Source: Schistocerca nitens
Lineage: Eukaryota > Arthropoda > Insecta > Orthoptera > Acrididae
DNA: 64,000 bases
Direction of reading: 5' to 3'
Assembly (NCBI RefSeq): GCF_023898315.1
Contig: NC_064622.1
Location: 179,200,178 to 179,264,177 of the forward strand
Shown here: one piece after another, positions 11,036 through 20,516 of the stretch
How positions within the stretch are numbered: the stretch's first letter is position 1
How the letters are laid out: every line of letters begins with the position of its first letter
Made by a program: the position numbers and the translations under genes
Notes under the pieces: model-generated
Database searches by the model: none
What the model saw: the letters and a program-made list of their open reading frames with translations, nothing else
What the model was told of the DNA's origin: nothing

Positions 11036-12437
11036 TATGCGGACATTAAAATTGCTACACCAAGAAGAAATGTAGATGATAAACGGGTATTCATTGGACA
11101 AATGTATTATACTAGAACTGACATGTGATTACATTTTCACGCAATTTGGGTGGATAGATCCTGAGAAATCAGTACTCAGAACAACCACCTCTGGCCGTAA
11201 TAACGGCCTTGATATGCCTGGGCATTGAGTCAGAGTTGGATGGCTTGTACAGGTACAGCTGCCCTTGCAGCTTCAACACAATACCACTGTTCATCAAGAG
11301 TAGTGACTGGCGTATTGTGACGAGCCGGTTGCTCGGCCACCATTGACCAGACGTTTTCAGTTGGTGAGAGATCTGGAGAATGTGCTGGTCAGGGCAGCAG
11401 TCGAACATTTTCTGTATCCAGAAAGGCCCGTACAGGGCCTGCAACATGCGGTCCTGCATTATCCTGCTGAAATGTAGGGTTTCGCAGGGATCGAATGAAG
11501 CGTAGAGCCACGGGTCGTAACACATCTGAAATGTAACGCCGACTGTTCAAAGTGCCGTCAATGCGAACAAGAGGTGACCGAGACGTATAACCAATGGCAC
11601 CCCATACCATCACGCCGGGTGATACGCTAGTATGGCGATGACGAATACACGCTTCCAATGTGCGTTCACCACGATGTCGCCAAACACGGATGCGACCATT
11701 ATGATGCTGTAAACAGAAAGTGGAATCATCTGAAAAAATGACGTTTTGCCATTCGTGTACCCAGGTTCGTTGTTGAGTACACCATCGCAGGCGCTCCTGT
11801 CTGTGATGCAGCGTCAAGTGTAACTGCAGCCATGGTCTCCGAGCTGATAGTCCATGCCACTGCAAACATCGTCGAACTGTTCGTGCAGATGGTTGTTGTC
11901 TTGCAAACGTGCCCATTTGTTGACTCGGGGATCGAGATGTGGCTGCACGATCCGTTACAGCCATGCGGATAAGATGCCTGTCATCTAGACTGCTAGTGAT
12001 ACGATACCGTTGGCATCCAGCACGGCGTTCCGTATTACCCTCCTGAACCCACCGATTCCATATTCTGCGAACAGTTATTGGATCTCGACCAACGCGAGCA
12101 GCAGTATCGCGATACGATAAACCGCAATCGCGATAGGCTACAATCCAACCTTTATCAAAGTCGGAAACGTGATGGTACGCATTTCTCCTCCTTACACGAG
12201 GCACCACAACAACGTTTCCCCAGGCAACGCCGGTCAACTGCTGTTTGTGTATGAGAAATCGGTTGTAAATTTCCCTCATGTCAGCACGTTGTAGGTGTCG
12301 CCACCGGTGCCAACCTTGAGTGAATGATCTGAAAATCTAATCATTTGCATATCACAGCATCTTCTTCCTGTCTGTTAAATTTCGCGTCTGTAGCACGTCA
12401 TCTTTGTGGTGTAGCAATTTTAATTGCCAGTAGTGTA
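11036..12437 (-). mobile_element. Tc1-like element, second family
   Basis: The inner terminal repeats are ATTAAAATTGCTACACC at 11045 and its complement ending at 12424. The right side continues to a TA at 12436-12437 (…CCAGTAGTGTA); the matching left outer bases have diverged, so the left limit is approximate. It is about 1.4 kb, and the transposase fills most of it. Confidence 0.85.
11169..12279 (-). pseudogene. Tc1 (DD34E) transposase, two lesions
   Basis: The frame starts at 12279 and contains a helix-turn-helix segment (GLSYRDTAARVGRDPITV RR), VIFSDDSTF (first Asp), FQQDNAGPHVAG (second Asp) and HSPDLSPTENVW (Glu). Counting gives 34 residues between the second Asp and the Glu, the canonical Tc1 spacing. 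A TGA replaces the expected Trp just before the last motif near 11387. A frameshift near 11230 precedes the C-terminus DSMPRHIKAVITARGG. The protein would be about 370 residues. It is inactive, but only by a stop and a shift. Confidence 0.92.
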
Positions 12438-12474
12438 TTATTTCCAGTTCTATTAATCCAACTTCTCCTACCCC

Positions 12475-12663
12475 GTATGGCTCTGAGCACTATGGGACTT
12501 AACTTCTAAGGTCATCAGTCCCCTAGAACTTAGAACTACTTAAACCTAACTAACCTAAGGACATCACACACATCCATGCCCGAGGCAGGATTCGAACCTG
12601 CGACCGTAGCGGTCACGCGGTTCCAGACTGTAGCGCCTTTAACCGCTTGGCCACACCGGCCGG
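12475..12663 (-). repeat. tRNA-derived SINE (family 1), full length
   Basis: In minus orientation it runs from the GCCGGCCGGTGTGGCCAAG head (A-box region) through the B box GGTTCGAATCC to the GCTCAGAGCCAT tail. A 10-bp target duplication (CTCCTACCCC) lies at 12465-12474 and 12664-12673. It inserted at the edge of the CT-rich block. Confidence 0.95.
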
Positions 12664-12673
12664 CTCCTACCCC

Positions 12674-13190
12674 ATCTCTCTGCCCATATCGCCCTCTTTC
12701 CTTTCTCCGTCCATCTCCTCCTCCCCTCTACCTCTCTGCCCACCACCTCATCCCTTTCTGTGTCCTCTTCCTTGTCAACCCTGTCCCAGTCCCTCTCTTC
12801 CTCTCCCTCTCTCAATCCATTTCCTCCTCTCCCTCATTCTGCTCTTCTCCTCCTCCTCATCCTCCCCCATCCATCTCGTCTTCCCCCTCTCTCTCAGTTC
12901 ACATACCGCTCCCCCCTCTCTCTACCCATCTCCTGTCCCCTTTCTCTGCCCATTTCCTCCTCCTCAACCCTCCCTCAGTCCATCTCCTTCTTCCACCTCT
13001 CTCTGTTCATCTCTTTCTCTTTCCTTCCCCTATCTATCCCCTCCCCTGTCTCACTATTCCTCTTCCCTTTATCTGTCTGTTCTCTCCCTCACCTCATTCT
13101 GACCATCTCCTCCTCGCTCATATCTGTCACCATGTCTTCTCTTTCCCTTCTCTCTCCATGTTACCACCTCCACCCCAATACAATAGTACC
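12674..13190. repeat. CT-rich degenerate minisatellite block
   Basis: About 500 bp are almost purely C and T on the plus strand, built from irregular 25-30-bp units of the type CTCTCTGTCCATCTCCTCCT. Its right edge (CATATCTGTCACCATGTC... to CCACCTCCACCCCAATA) matches the complement of the left edge of the GA-rich block at 18100-18612. Long frames across it are composition artefacts. Confidence 0.9.
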
Positions 13191-13261
13191 TTACTGATTC
13201 TTACTCATATAGTTTTTCTCACAAGCTATTAAAGTAATATGGTTGAAATCGATCCAAAGGT

Positions 13262-13465
13262 ATAAGAGAAGATTCCTACCTGTGGATGTGCTCATATACA
13301 CACATCATAAATACTTCACATATCCAAGCATATTATAAAAATGTGTGCATGAATGTTTCACATCTCTTCCTAAACCACTGGACCGATTTCAACCAAACTG
13401 GATACACACGTCACTTACTGTGTGAAAATAATTGCTGTGGGGGTAAAAATCACCTACGTAGGACT
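13262..13465 (+). repeat. Dispersed repeat with GATTTCAACCAAAC motif
   Basis: The segment contains TAAACCACTGGACCGATTTC, AACCAAACTGGATACA and GCTGTGGGGGTAAAAATCAC. The same phrase recurs at 17267-17320 (plus strand), and its complement occurs at 29355-29440. The class is unknown to me; it is non-coding and appears in all three places near low-complexity or tRNA-like repeats. Confidence 0.6.
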
Positions 13466-14364
13466 GCCGCATCATGCATGACGTTTAAATTTTTTACTTC
13501 TTACTTCTTAGTAGAAAGAGCAGATAAGCAGTTCTTAGCATACCACTTAGTAAATGAATCGACTTCATTTACTGCCGGTATGATGGAAGTGGAAGAATTA
13601 TGGGCAAATTTTAAACACATTGTAAATCACGCATTGGACAAGTATGTGTCGAAAAAGTGGGTTACGGACGGAAAAGACCCACCTGGTTTAACAGCGCAAT
13701 TCGGAGAATGCTCAGGAAGCAAAGGCAGTTGCACTCGCGGTACAAGAAAGATCGGGAGAATGAGGACAGGCAAAAGTTAGTAGAGGTTCGTGCTGCTGTA
13801 AAAAGAGCGATGCGCGAAGCATTCAACCACTACCACCGTCATACCTTAGCAAAAGATCTTGCCGAAAACCCAAGGAAATTCTGGTCTTACTTAAAATGGG
13901 TAAGCGGATCGAAGGCTTGCATCCAGTCACTCACTGATCAGTCTGGCCTGGCAATGGAAGACAGCAATACGAAAGCTGAAATTTTAAATTAAGCATTTGA
14001 GAAATCTTTCACGCAGGAGGATCGTACAAACATACCGCCGTTTGAGTCTCGTACAGATTTCAGTACGGAGGACATAGTGATAGACATCCCTTGTGAAGCA
14101 GCTGAATGGGTTGAAAATATATAAATAGCCAGGTCCTGATGGGATTCCAATTCGGTTTTACAGAGAGTACTCTACTGCATTGGCTCCTTACTTAGCTTGC
14201 ATTTATCGCGAATCTCTTGCCCAACGTAAAGTCCCGAGCGACTGAAAAATAGCGCAGGTGACGCCTGTGTATAAGAAGGGTAGAAGGACGGATCCTTAAA
14301 ATTACAGACCAATATCCTTAACATCGGTTTGTTGCAGGATTCTCGAACACATTCTCAGTTCGAA

Positions 14365-15785
14365 TACACTCCTGGAAATTGAAACAAGAACACCGTGAAT
14401 TCATTGTCCCAGGAAGGGGAAACTTTATTGACACATTCCTGGGGTCAGATACAGCACATGATCACACTAACAGAACCACAGGCACATAGACACAGGCAAC
14501 AGAGCATGCACAATGTCGGCACTAGTACAGTGTATATCCACCTTTCGCAGCAATGCAGGCTGCTATTCTCCCATGGAGACGATCGTAGAGATGCTGGATG
14601 TAGTCCTGTGGAACGGCTTGCCATGCCATTTCCACCTGGCGCCTCAGTTGGACCAGCGTTCGTGCTGGACGTGCAGACCGCGTGAGACGACGCTTCATCC
14701 AGTCCCAAACATGCTCAATGGGGGACAGATCCGGAGATCTTGCTGGCCAGGGTAGTTGACTTACACCTTCTAGAGCACGTTGGGTGGCACGGGATACATG
14801 CAGACGTGCATTGTCCTGTTGGAACAGCAAGTTCCCTTGCCGGTCTAGGAATGGTAGAACGATGGGTTCGATGACGGTTTGGATGTACCGTGCACTATTC
14901 AGTGTCCCCTCGATGATCACCAGTGGTGTACGGCCAGTGTAGGAGATCGCTCCCCACACCATGATGCCGGGTGTTGGCCCTGTGTGCCTCGGTCGTATGC
15001 AGTCCTGATTGTGGCGCTCACCTGCACGGCGCCAAACACGCATACGACCATGATTGGCACCAAGGCAGAAGCGACTCTCATCGCTGAAGACGGCACGTCT
15101 CCATTCGTCCCTCCATTCACGCCTGTCGCGACACCACTGGAGGCGGGCTGCACGATGTTGGGGCGTGAGCGGAAGACGGCCTAACGGTGTGCGGGACCGT
15201 AGCCCCATGGAGACGGTTGCGAATGGTCCTCGCCGATACCCCAGGAGCAACAGTGTCCCTAATTTGCTGGGAAGTGGCGGTGCGGTCCCCTACGGCACTG
15301 CGTAGGATCCTACGGTCTTGGCGTGCATCCGTGCGTCGCTGCGGTCCGGTCCCAGGTCGACGGGCACGTGCACCTTCCGCGGACCACTGGCGACAACATC
15401 GATGTACTGTGGAGACCTCACGCCCCACGTGTTGAGCAATTCGGCGGTACGTCCACCCGGCCTCCCGCCTGCCCACTATACGCCCTCGCTCAAAGTCCGT
15501 CAACTGCACATACGGTTCACGTCCACGCTGTCGCGGCATGCTACCAGTGTTAAAGACTGCGATGGAGCTCCGTATGCCACGGCAAACTGGCTGACACTGA
15601 CGGCGGCGGTGCACAAATGCTGCGCAGCTAGCGCCATTCGACGGCCAACACCGCGGTTCCTGGTGTGTCCGCTGTGCCGTGCGTGTGATCATTGCTTGTA
15701 CAGCCCTCTCGCAGTGTCCGGAGCAAGTATGGTGGGTCTGACACACCGGTGTCAATGTGTTCTTTTTTCCATTTCCAGGAGTGTA
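14365..15785 (-). mobile_element. Tc1-like element, copy 2
   Basis: It has the same ends and the same 1421-bp length as copy 1, and differs from it by a small number of substitutions by eye. TA is present at 14365-14366 and 15784-15785 with a further TA following. It is nested inside a LINE polymerase. Confidence 0.95.
14522..15539 (-). pseudogene. Tc1-like transposase, copy 2 (frameshifted)
   Basis: It shares the 340-residue layout of copy 1 and the same 5-bp deletion after NRLH near 15211. The catalytic motifs SDESRF, QQDNARLHVS (Pro changed to Leu relative to the other copies) and SPDLSPIEHVW are present. The shared deletion means copies 1 and 2 descend from one already defective element that was moved in trans. 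It is inactive. Confidence 0.93.
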
Positions 15786-17334
15786 TAATGAATTTCCTTG
15801 AGACAGAGAAGTTGCTGTCCATGCATCAGCACGGCTTTAGAAAGCATCGCTCCTGCGAAACGCAACTAGCCCTTTTTTCACATGATATCTTGCGAACCAT
15901 GGATGAAGGGTATCAGACGGATGCCATATTCCTTGACTTCCGGAAAGTGTTTGACTCGGTGCCCCACTGCAGACTCCTAACTAAGGTACGAGCATATGGG
16001 ATTGGTTCCCAAGTATGTGAGTGGCTCGAAGACTTCTTAAGTAATAGAACCCAGTACGTTGTCCTCGACGGTGAGTGTTCATCGGAGGTGAGGGTATCAT
16101 CTGGAGTGCCCCAGGGAAGTGTGGTAGGTCCGCTGTTGTTTTCTATCTACATAAATGATCTTTTGGATAGGGTGGATAGCAATGTGCGGCTGTTTGCTGA
16201 TGATGCTATGGTGAACGGGAAGGTGTCGTCGTTGAGTGACTGTAGGAGGATACAAGATGACTTGGACAGGATTTGTGATTAGTGTAAAGAATGGCAGCTA
16301 ACTCTAAATATAGATAAATGTAAATTAATGCAGATGAATAGGAAAAAGAATCCCGTAATGTTTGAATACTCCGTTAGTAGTGTAGCGCTTGACACAGTCA
16401 CGTCGATTAAATATTTGGGCGTAACATTGCAGAGCGATACGAAGTGGGAGAAGCATGTAATGGCAGTTGTGGGGATGGCGGATAATCGTCTTCGGTTCAT
16501 TGGTAGAATTTTGGGAAGACGTGATTCATCTATAAAGGAGACCGCTCATACAACACTAATACGACCTATTCTTGAGTACTGCTCGAGCGTTTGGGATCCC
16601 TTTCAGGTCGGATTGAGGGAGGACATAGAAGCAATTCAGAGGCGGGCTGCTAGATTTGTTACTGGTAGGTTTGATCATCACGCAAGTGTTACGGAAATGC
16701 TTCAGGAAATCGAGTGGGAGTCTCTAGAGGAAAGGAGGCGTTCTTTCCGTGAATCGCTGCTGAGGAAATTTAGAGAACCAGCATTTGAGGCTGACTGCAG
16801 TGCAATTTTACTGCCGCCAACTTACATTTCGCGGAAAGACCACAAAGATAAGATAAGAGTGATTAGGGCTCGTACAGAGGCATATTGGCAGTCATTTTTC
16901 CCTCGTTCTATTTGAGAGTGGAACAGGGAGAGAAGATGCTAGTTGTGGTACGAGGTACCCTCCGCCACGCACCGTATGTGGATTGCGGAGTATGTATGTA
17001 GATGTAGATACTAACTCTATTCACAACACTTTTGCAGACAGTATCCACATATGCTGCTGAATGAACCTACAAAATTATGTCATTGTACAACTCATATTTC
17101 TGGAGATACGACGTCGTAAAGATAGAGCTGCGCTAAAACAGAACTACAGGACTAAATTCGCTGAAGATACAGATGAAATGTGTGCGCAAATATCTGTGAA
17201 ATACCTTAAATATTTGTGAAATATGTGTGACAACCGCGCTTTGTGAGTAAAGCCACAGGTATAAAACTCCTTCTAAACCCCTGGATCGATTTCAACCAAA
17301 CTTTATACACAGGTAAGAACCAGCCACCTTCTAT

Positions 17335-17725
17335 TGACTTATATGGATATGGTGACATGATGACATGCAGCCGTCTAGAATGAAATTAGAATTACATTAA
17401 TACCTTCAACTGCTAACGGGCGTTGATATGTATCAATGGGGACAGGTGAAAATGTGTGCCCTGCCATGGACTCGAACCCGGGATCTCCTGCTTATATGTC
17501 AGACGCTCTATGCATCTGAGCCACCGTGGGCACAGAGTATAGCGCGACTGCAGGGACTATCTCGTGCGCGCTTCCTGCGAGACGCACATTCTCACCTTGT
17601 ATGTCCACACACTACATTTGTAGTGTCCCACCCCAACATACTAATTAACGCCCGTTAGCAGCTGAAGGTATTAATGTAATTCTAATTTCGTTCTAGACGG
17701 CTGCGGGTCATCATATCCATGTAAG
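17335..17725 (-). repeat. tRNA-like repeat with inverted flanks, copy A
   Basis: An 85-bp flank at 17340-17427 (…GCAGCCGTCTAGAATGAAAT… to GCTAACGGGCGTTGA) is repeated as its complement at 17640-17722. Between them lies a tRNA-like body on the minus strand (17458-17533) and a unique stretch CACACACTACATTTGTAGTG. Such a layout could be a SINE-derived palindrome or a fold-back element. Confidence 0.75.
17458..17533 (-). repeat. tRNA-like segment of copy A
   Basis: On the minus strand it reads GTGCCCACGGTGGCTCAGAT then GCATAGAGC (D-arm and A box), and CCCGGGTTCGAGTCC (B box, T arm), closing with GGGCAC. The acceptor stem GTGCCC/GGGCAC pairs. The anticodon-loop position reads TAT, but the stem has mismatches. 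Because a second copy exists in the same repeat, I treat it as a repeat head, not a tRNA gene. Confidence 0.75.
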
Positions 17726-17789
17726 TACATAGTTCTGGCGACACCGGCCATGACCTTCTTCTGTGCGGATGCACACATATTCCCAGAAC

Positions 17790-18090
17790 TCTTACAGGAC
17801 TTGGTAAGAATGTCTTCGACGAGTAATGACTATGTTGGTGTGGGGCACTACGAATGTAGTGTGTGGACATACAAGATGAGAATGTGGGTCTCGCGGGAGG
17901 CGTGCGCGAGATAGTCCCTGCAGTCGCGCTATCCTCTGTGCCCTCGGTGTCTTAGATGGACAGAGCGTCTGCCATGTAAGCAAGAGATCCCGGCTTCGAG
18001 CCCGGTCAGGGCACGCATTTTCACCTGTCCCCGTTGATATATATCAACGCCCGTTAGCAGCTGAAGGTATTAATGTAGTTCTAATGCCTT
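17790..18090 (+). repeat. tRNA-like repeat, copy B (inverted to A)
   Basis: This copy runs opposite to copy A: GGGGCACTACGAATGTAGTG, then a tRNA-like body at 17938-18014, then CACCTGTCCCCGTTGATATA and the shared tail CGCCCGTTAGCAGCTGAAGG. The loop CATGTAA would carry anticodon TGT, suggesting descent from a tRNA-Thr. The B box is mutated (GGCTTCGAGCC). Together with copy A it forms a large imperfect palindrome. Confidence 0.75.
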
Positions 18091-18099
18091 CTATTGAGG

Positions 18100-18612
18100 T
18101 GGAGGTGACAGTGTGGAGACAGAAAGGGGAAGGAGGACATGGACACAGATATGAGGGAAAAGGAGATAGACAGAGTGAGGGGGAGGGGGAAATGAACAGA
18201 GAAAGGGAAGAGGAGACTGACAGAGGGGAGGAGCAGGTGGAAAGAGAGAAGGAGAGGGGAAGATAGGCAGAGAGAGGGGGGAGGAGAAATGGCCAAGAGG
18301 AGGTGAAGATGGACTGAGAGTCAGGGCAGAGGAGATTGGCTGAGACAGGAGGAGGAGAATATGGCCAGAGAAAGAAAAGAGGAGATGGACAGAGAGGGGA
18401 GGGAAGAGAAGAAGGACAGAGAGATGGGGAGGAGGGGATGGACAGAGAGACTGAGGAGGAGGTGATAAAGTGACTGACGAGTAGACAGACTGGGCAGGAG
18501 GCGATGGACTCAAGAGGGGGAGCAGGAGTTGGACAGAGGGGACTAGAAGCAGATGGACACAGAGAGAAGGAGCAGACAAACAGAGAGGGAGGGAGGGGAC
18601 AAGAAGCTGAAA
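18100..18612. repeat. GA-rich degenerate minisatellite block
   Basis: About 500 bp of nearly pure A and G built from units such as GGACAGAGAGAGGGGAGGAG. It is the inverted counterpart of the CT-rich block at 12674-13190; the edges match when complemented. It lies directly against the 3' tail of an RTE-like LINE. Confidence 0.9.
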
Positions 18613-18615
18613 TAA

Positions 18616-19640
18616 TAGTTGTTGTTGTTGTTGTGGTCTGCAGTCCTGAGACTAGTTTGATGCAGCTCTCCATGCTACTCTATCCTGTGCAAGCTTCTTC
18701 ATCTCCCAGTACCTACTGCAACCTACATCCTTCTAAATCTGTTTGGCGTATTCATCTCTTGGTCTCCCTCTACGATTTTTACCCTCCACGCTGCCCTCCA
18801 ATACTAAATTGGTCATCCCTTGATGCCTCGTATGTCCTACCAACCGATCCCTTCTTCTAGTCAACTTGTGCCACAAACTTCTCTTCTCCCCAATCCTATT
18901 CAACACCTCCTCATTAGTTATGTGATATACCCATCTAATCTTCAGCATTCTTCTGTAGCACCACATTTCGAAAGCTTCTACTCTCTTCTTATCTAAACTA
19001 TTTATCGTCCATGTTTCACTTCCATACATGGCTACACTCCATACAAATACTTTCAGAAACAAATTCCTGACACTTAAATCTATTCTAGATGTTAACAAAT
19101 TTCTCTTCTTCAGAAACGCTTTCCTTTCCATTGCCAGTCTACATTTTATATCCTCTCTACTTCGACCATCATCAGTTATTTTGCTCCCCAAATAACAAAA
19201 TTCCTTTACTACTTTAAGTGTCTCATTTCCTAATCTAATTCCCTCAGCATCACCCAACTTAATTCGACTACATTCCATCATCCTCGTTTTGCTTTTGTTG
19301 ATGTTCATCTTATATCCTCCCTTCAAGACACTATCCATTCCGTTCAACTGCTCTTCCAAGCCCTTTGCAGTCTCTGACAGAATTACAATGTCATCGGCGA
19401 ACCTCAAGGTTTTTATTTCTTCTCCATGGATTTTAATACCTACTCCGAATTTTTCTTTTGTTTCCTTTACTGCTTGCTCAATATACAGATTGAATAACAT
19501 CGGGGAGAGGCTACAACCCTGTCTCACTCCGTTCCCAACCACTGCTTCCTTTTCATGCCCCTCGACTCTTATAACTGCCATCTGGTTTCTGTACAATTTG
19601 TAAATAGCATTTTGCTCCCTGTATTTTACCCCTGTCACCT
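18616..19640 (-). mobile_element. RTE-like LINE, 3' portion, cut by the LTR element
   Basis: The reverse transcriptase C-terminal half is open from about 19640 down to 18733: GVRQGCSLSPMLFNLYIEQA, KTLRFADDIVILSE (catalytic Asp pair), EFCYLGSKITDDGRS and FEMWCYRRMLKIRW. The (CAA)n tail is at 18618-18633. The copy stops abruptly at 19640, where the LTR element begins; the expected continuation, seen at 54650, is missing and is not found after 27610. The frame is uninterrupted over about 300 codons before the 3' end. Confidence 0.92.
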
Positions 19641-20212
19641 TGTAAGTAGGCTGTTTATGTCTTCTTATTGCCAACGTTACGTAGCGCTCTGTATGAAAAT
19701 CACTGGCTGTGCTGTGTGCAGTCTGTGGCTAGTTTGCATTGTTGTCTGCCATTGTGGTGTTGGGCAGCTGGATGTGAGCGGCGCGTGGCGTTGCGCAGTT
19801 GGAGGTGAGCCGCCAGCAGTGGTGGATGTGGGGAGAGAAATGGCGGAGTTTTGTAATTTGTAAGACTGGATGTCATGAACTGCTATGTATATTATGATTT
19901 TTCAACACTATTAAGGTAAATAAATTGTTTGTTCTCTATTAAAATCTTTCATTTGCTAACTATGCCTCTTAGTAGTTAGTGCCTTCCGTAGTTTGAATCT
20001 TTTATTTAGCTGGCAGTAGTGGCGCTCGCTGTATTGCAGTAGTTCGAGTAACGAAGATTTTTGTGAGGTAAGTGATTTGTGAAAGGTATAGGTTAATGTT
20101 AGTCAGGGCCATTCTTTTGTAGGGATTATTGAAAGTCAGATTGCGTTGCGCTAAAAATATTGTGTGTCAGTTTAAGCACAGTCCTGTATAATTTTTCAAA
20201 GGGGACGTTTCA
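19641..20212 (+). repeat. 5' LTR of the gag-only element
   Basis: It starts TGTAAGTAGGCTGTTTATG and ends GGGGACGTTTCA. AATAAA occurs near 19919. No TGG-type primer-binding site follows the CA; the next bases are TATGTCGACCCTTAACCGAG, so the priming tRNA cannot be named. It interrupts an RTE-like LINE. Confidence 0.92.
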
Positions 20213-20516
20213 TATGTCGACCCTTAACCGAGGATACCTCACTGGAATCTTCTGATTTTTTCTTGTAGTTTGTGCAATTAGTGCAGCCTTTGTTTATTGC
20301 TAGCGCGTAATTGTAGAGAGAATTTCCTTTCTAGTTGTAGTTTTTCATTCTTGTACAGTAAAACAGTTGTGGCATGCATGTAGATTTGCACCAAGTATTT
20401 CGCAGCTGCGCTTGCGATTAACTAGATATTATTTTCAATGCTATGTTAATGTGTTTTCTTATTTTTCTCTTCAAATTGTGCTTTTCTGTGTTATCGTGTG
20501 AAATATTGTGACAATA

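Larger units (their letters stand above)
13580..16915 (+). pseudogene. LINE reverse transcriptase, interrupted and decayed
   Basis: The first part carries a linker seen in sister copies (FWSYLKWVSGSKACIQSLTD) and several frameshifts. After the Tc1 copy come KHRSCETQLALF, FLDFRKVFDSVPH (first catalytic Asp), SSGVPQGSVVGPLLFSIYIN and LFADDAM (the YxDD-equivalent box as FADD). The thumb/C-terminal part follows a stop at 16282: SIKYLGVTLQSDTKWEKHV, then ILEYCSSVWDPFQ. The protein reverse-transcribes its own RNA at a nicked genomic target. The interruption and stops make it non-functional. Confidence 0.88.
13520..17009 (+). mobile_element. CR1/Jockey-like LINE, 5'-truncated, split by Tc1 copy 2
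   Basis: The LINE polymerase runs through 13580-14364 and 15786-16915 and ends in the 3' UTR signature AGTATGTATGTAGATGTAGA near 17009, shared with the LINE at 57.8-60.7 kb. The start is lost upstream of about 13520. Tc1 copy 2 sits at 14365-15785 with TA on both sides, and the coding sequence resumes beyond it. No target duplication was identified for the LINE itself. Confidence 0.88.

Noticed and set aside
12576-13232. Long open frames rich in Pro, Ser and Leu on the plus strand
   Set aside because: They span the CT-rich minisatellite, where stop codons are rare in several frames at once. No domain is visible and overlapping frames are equally open.
17458-18014. Functional tRNA genes
   Set aside because: The two tRNA-like bodies have stem mismatches or a mutated B box and belong to a repeat with shared flanks. 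They are repeat heads.
18044-18673. Long minus-strand frames across the GA-rich block
   Set aside because: Same composition effect as the CT-rich block; it is the inverted copy of it.
20213-20235. Primer-binding site after the 5' LTR of the gag-only element
   Set aside because: The sequence TATGTCGACCCTTAACC does not begin with TGG and I could not match it to a tRNA 3' end.
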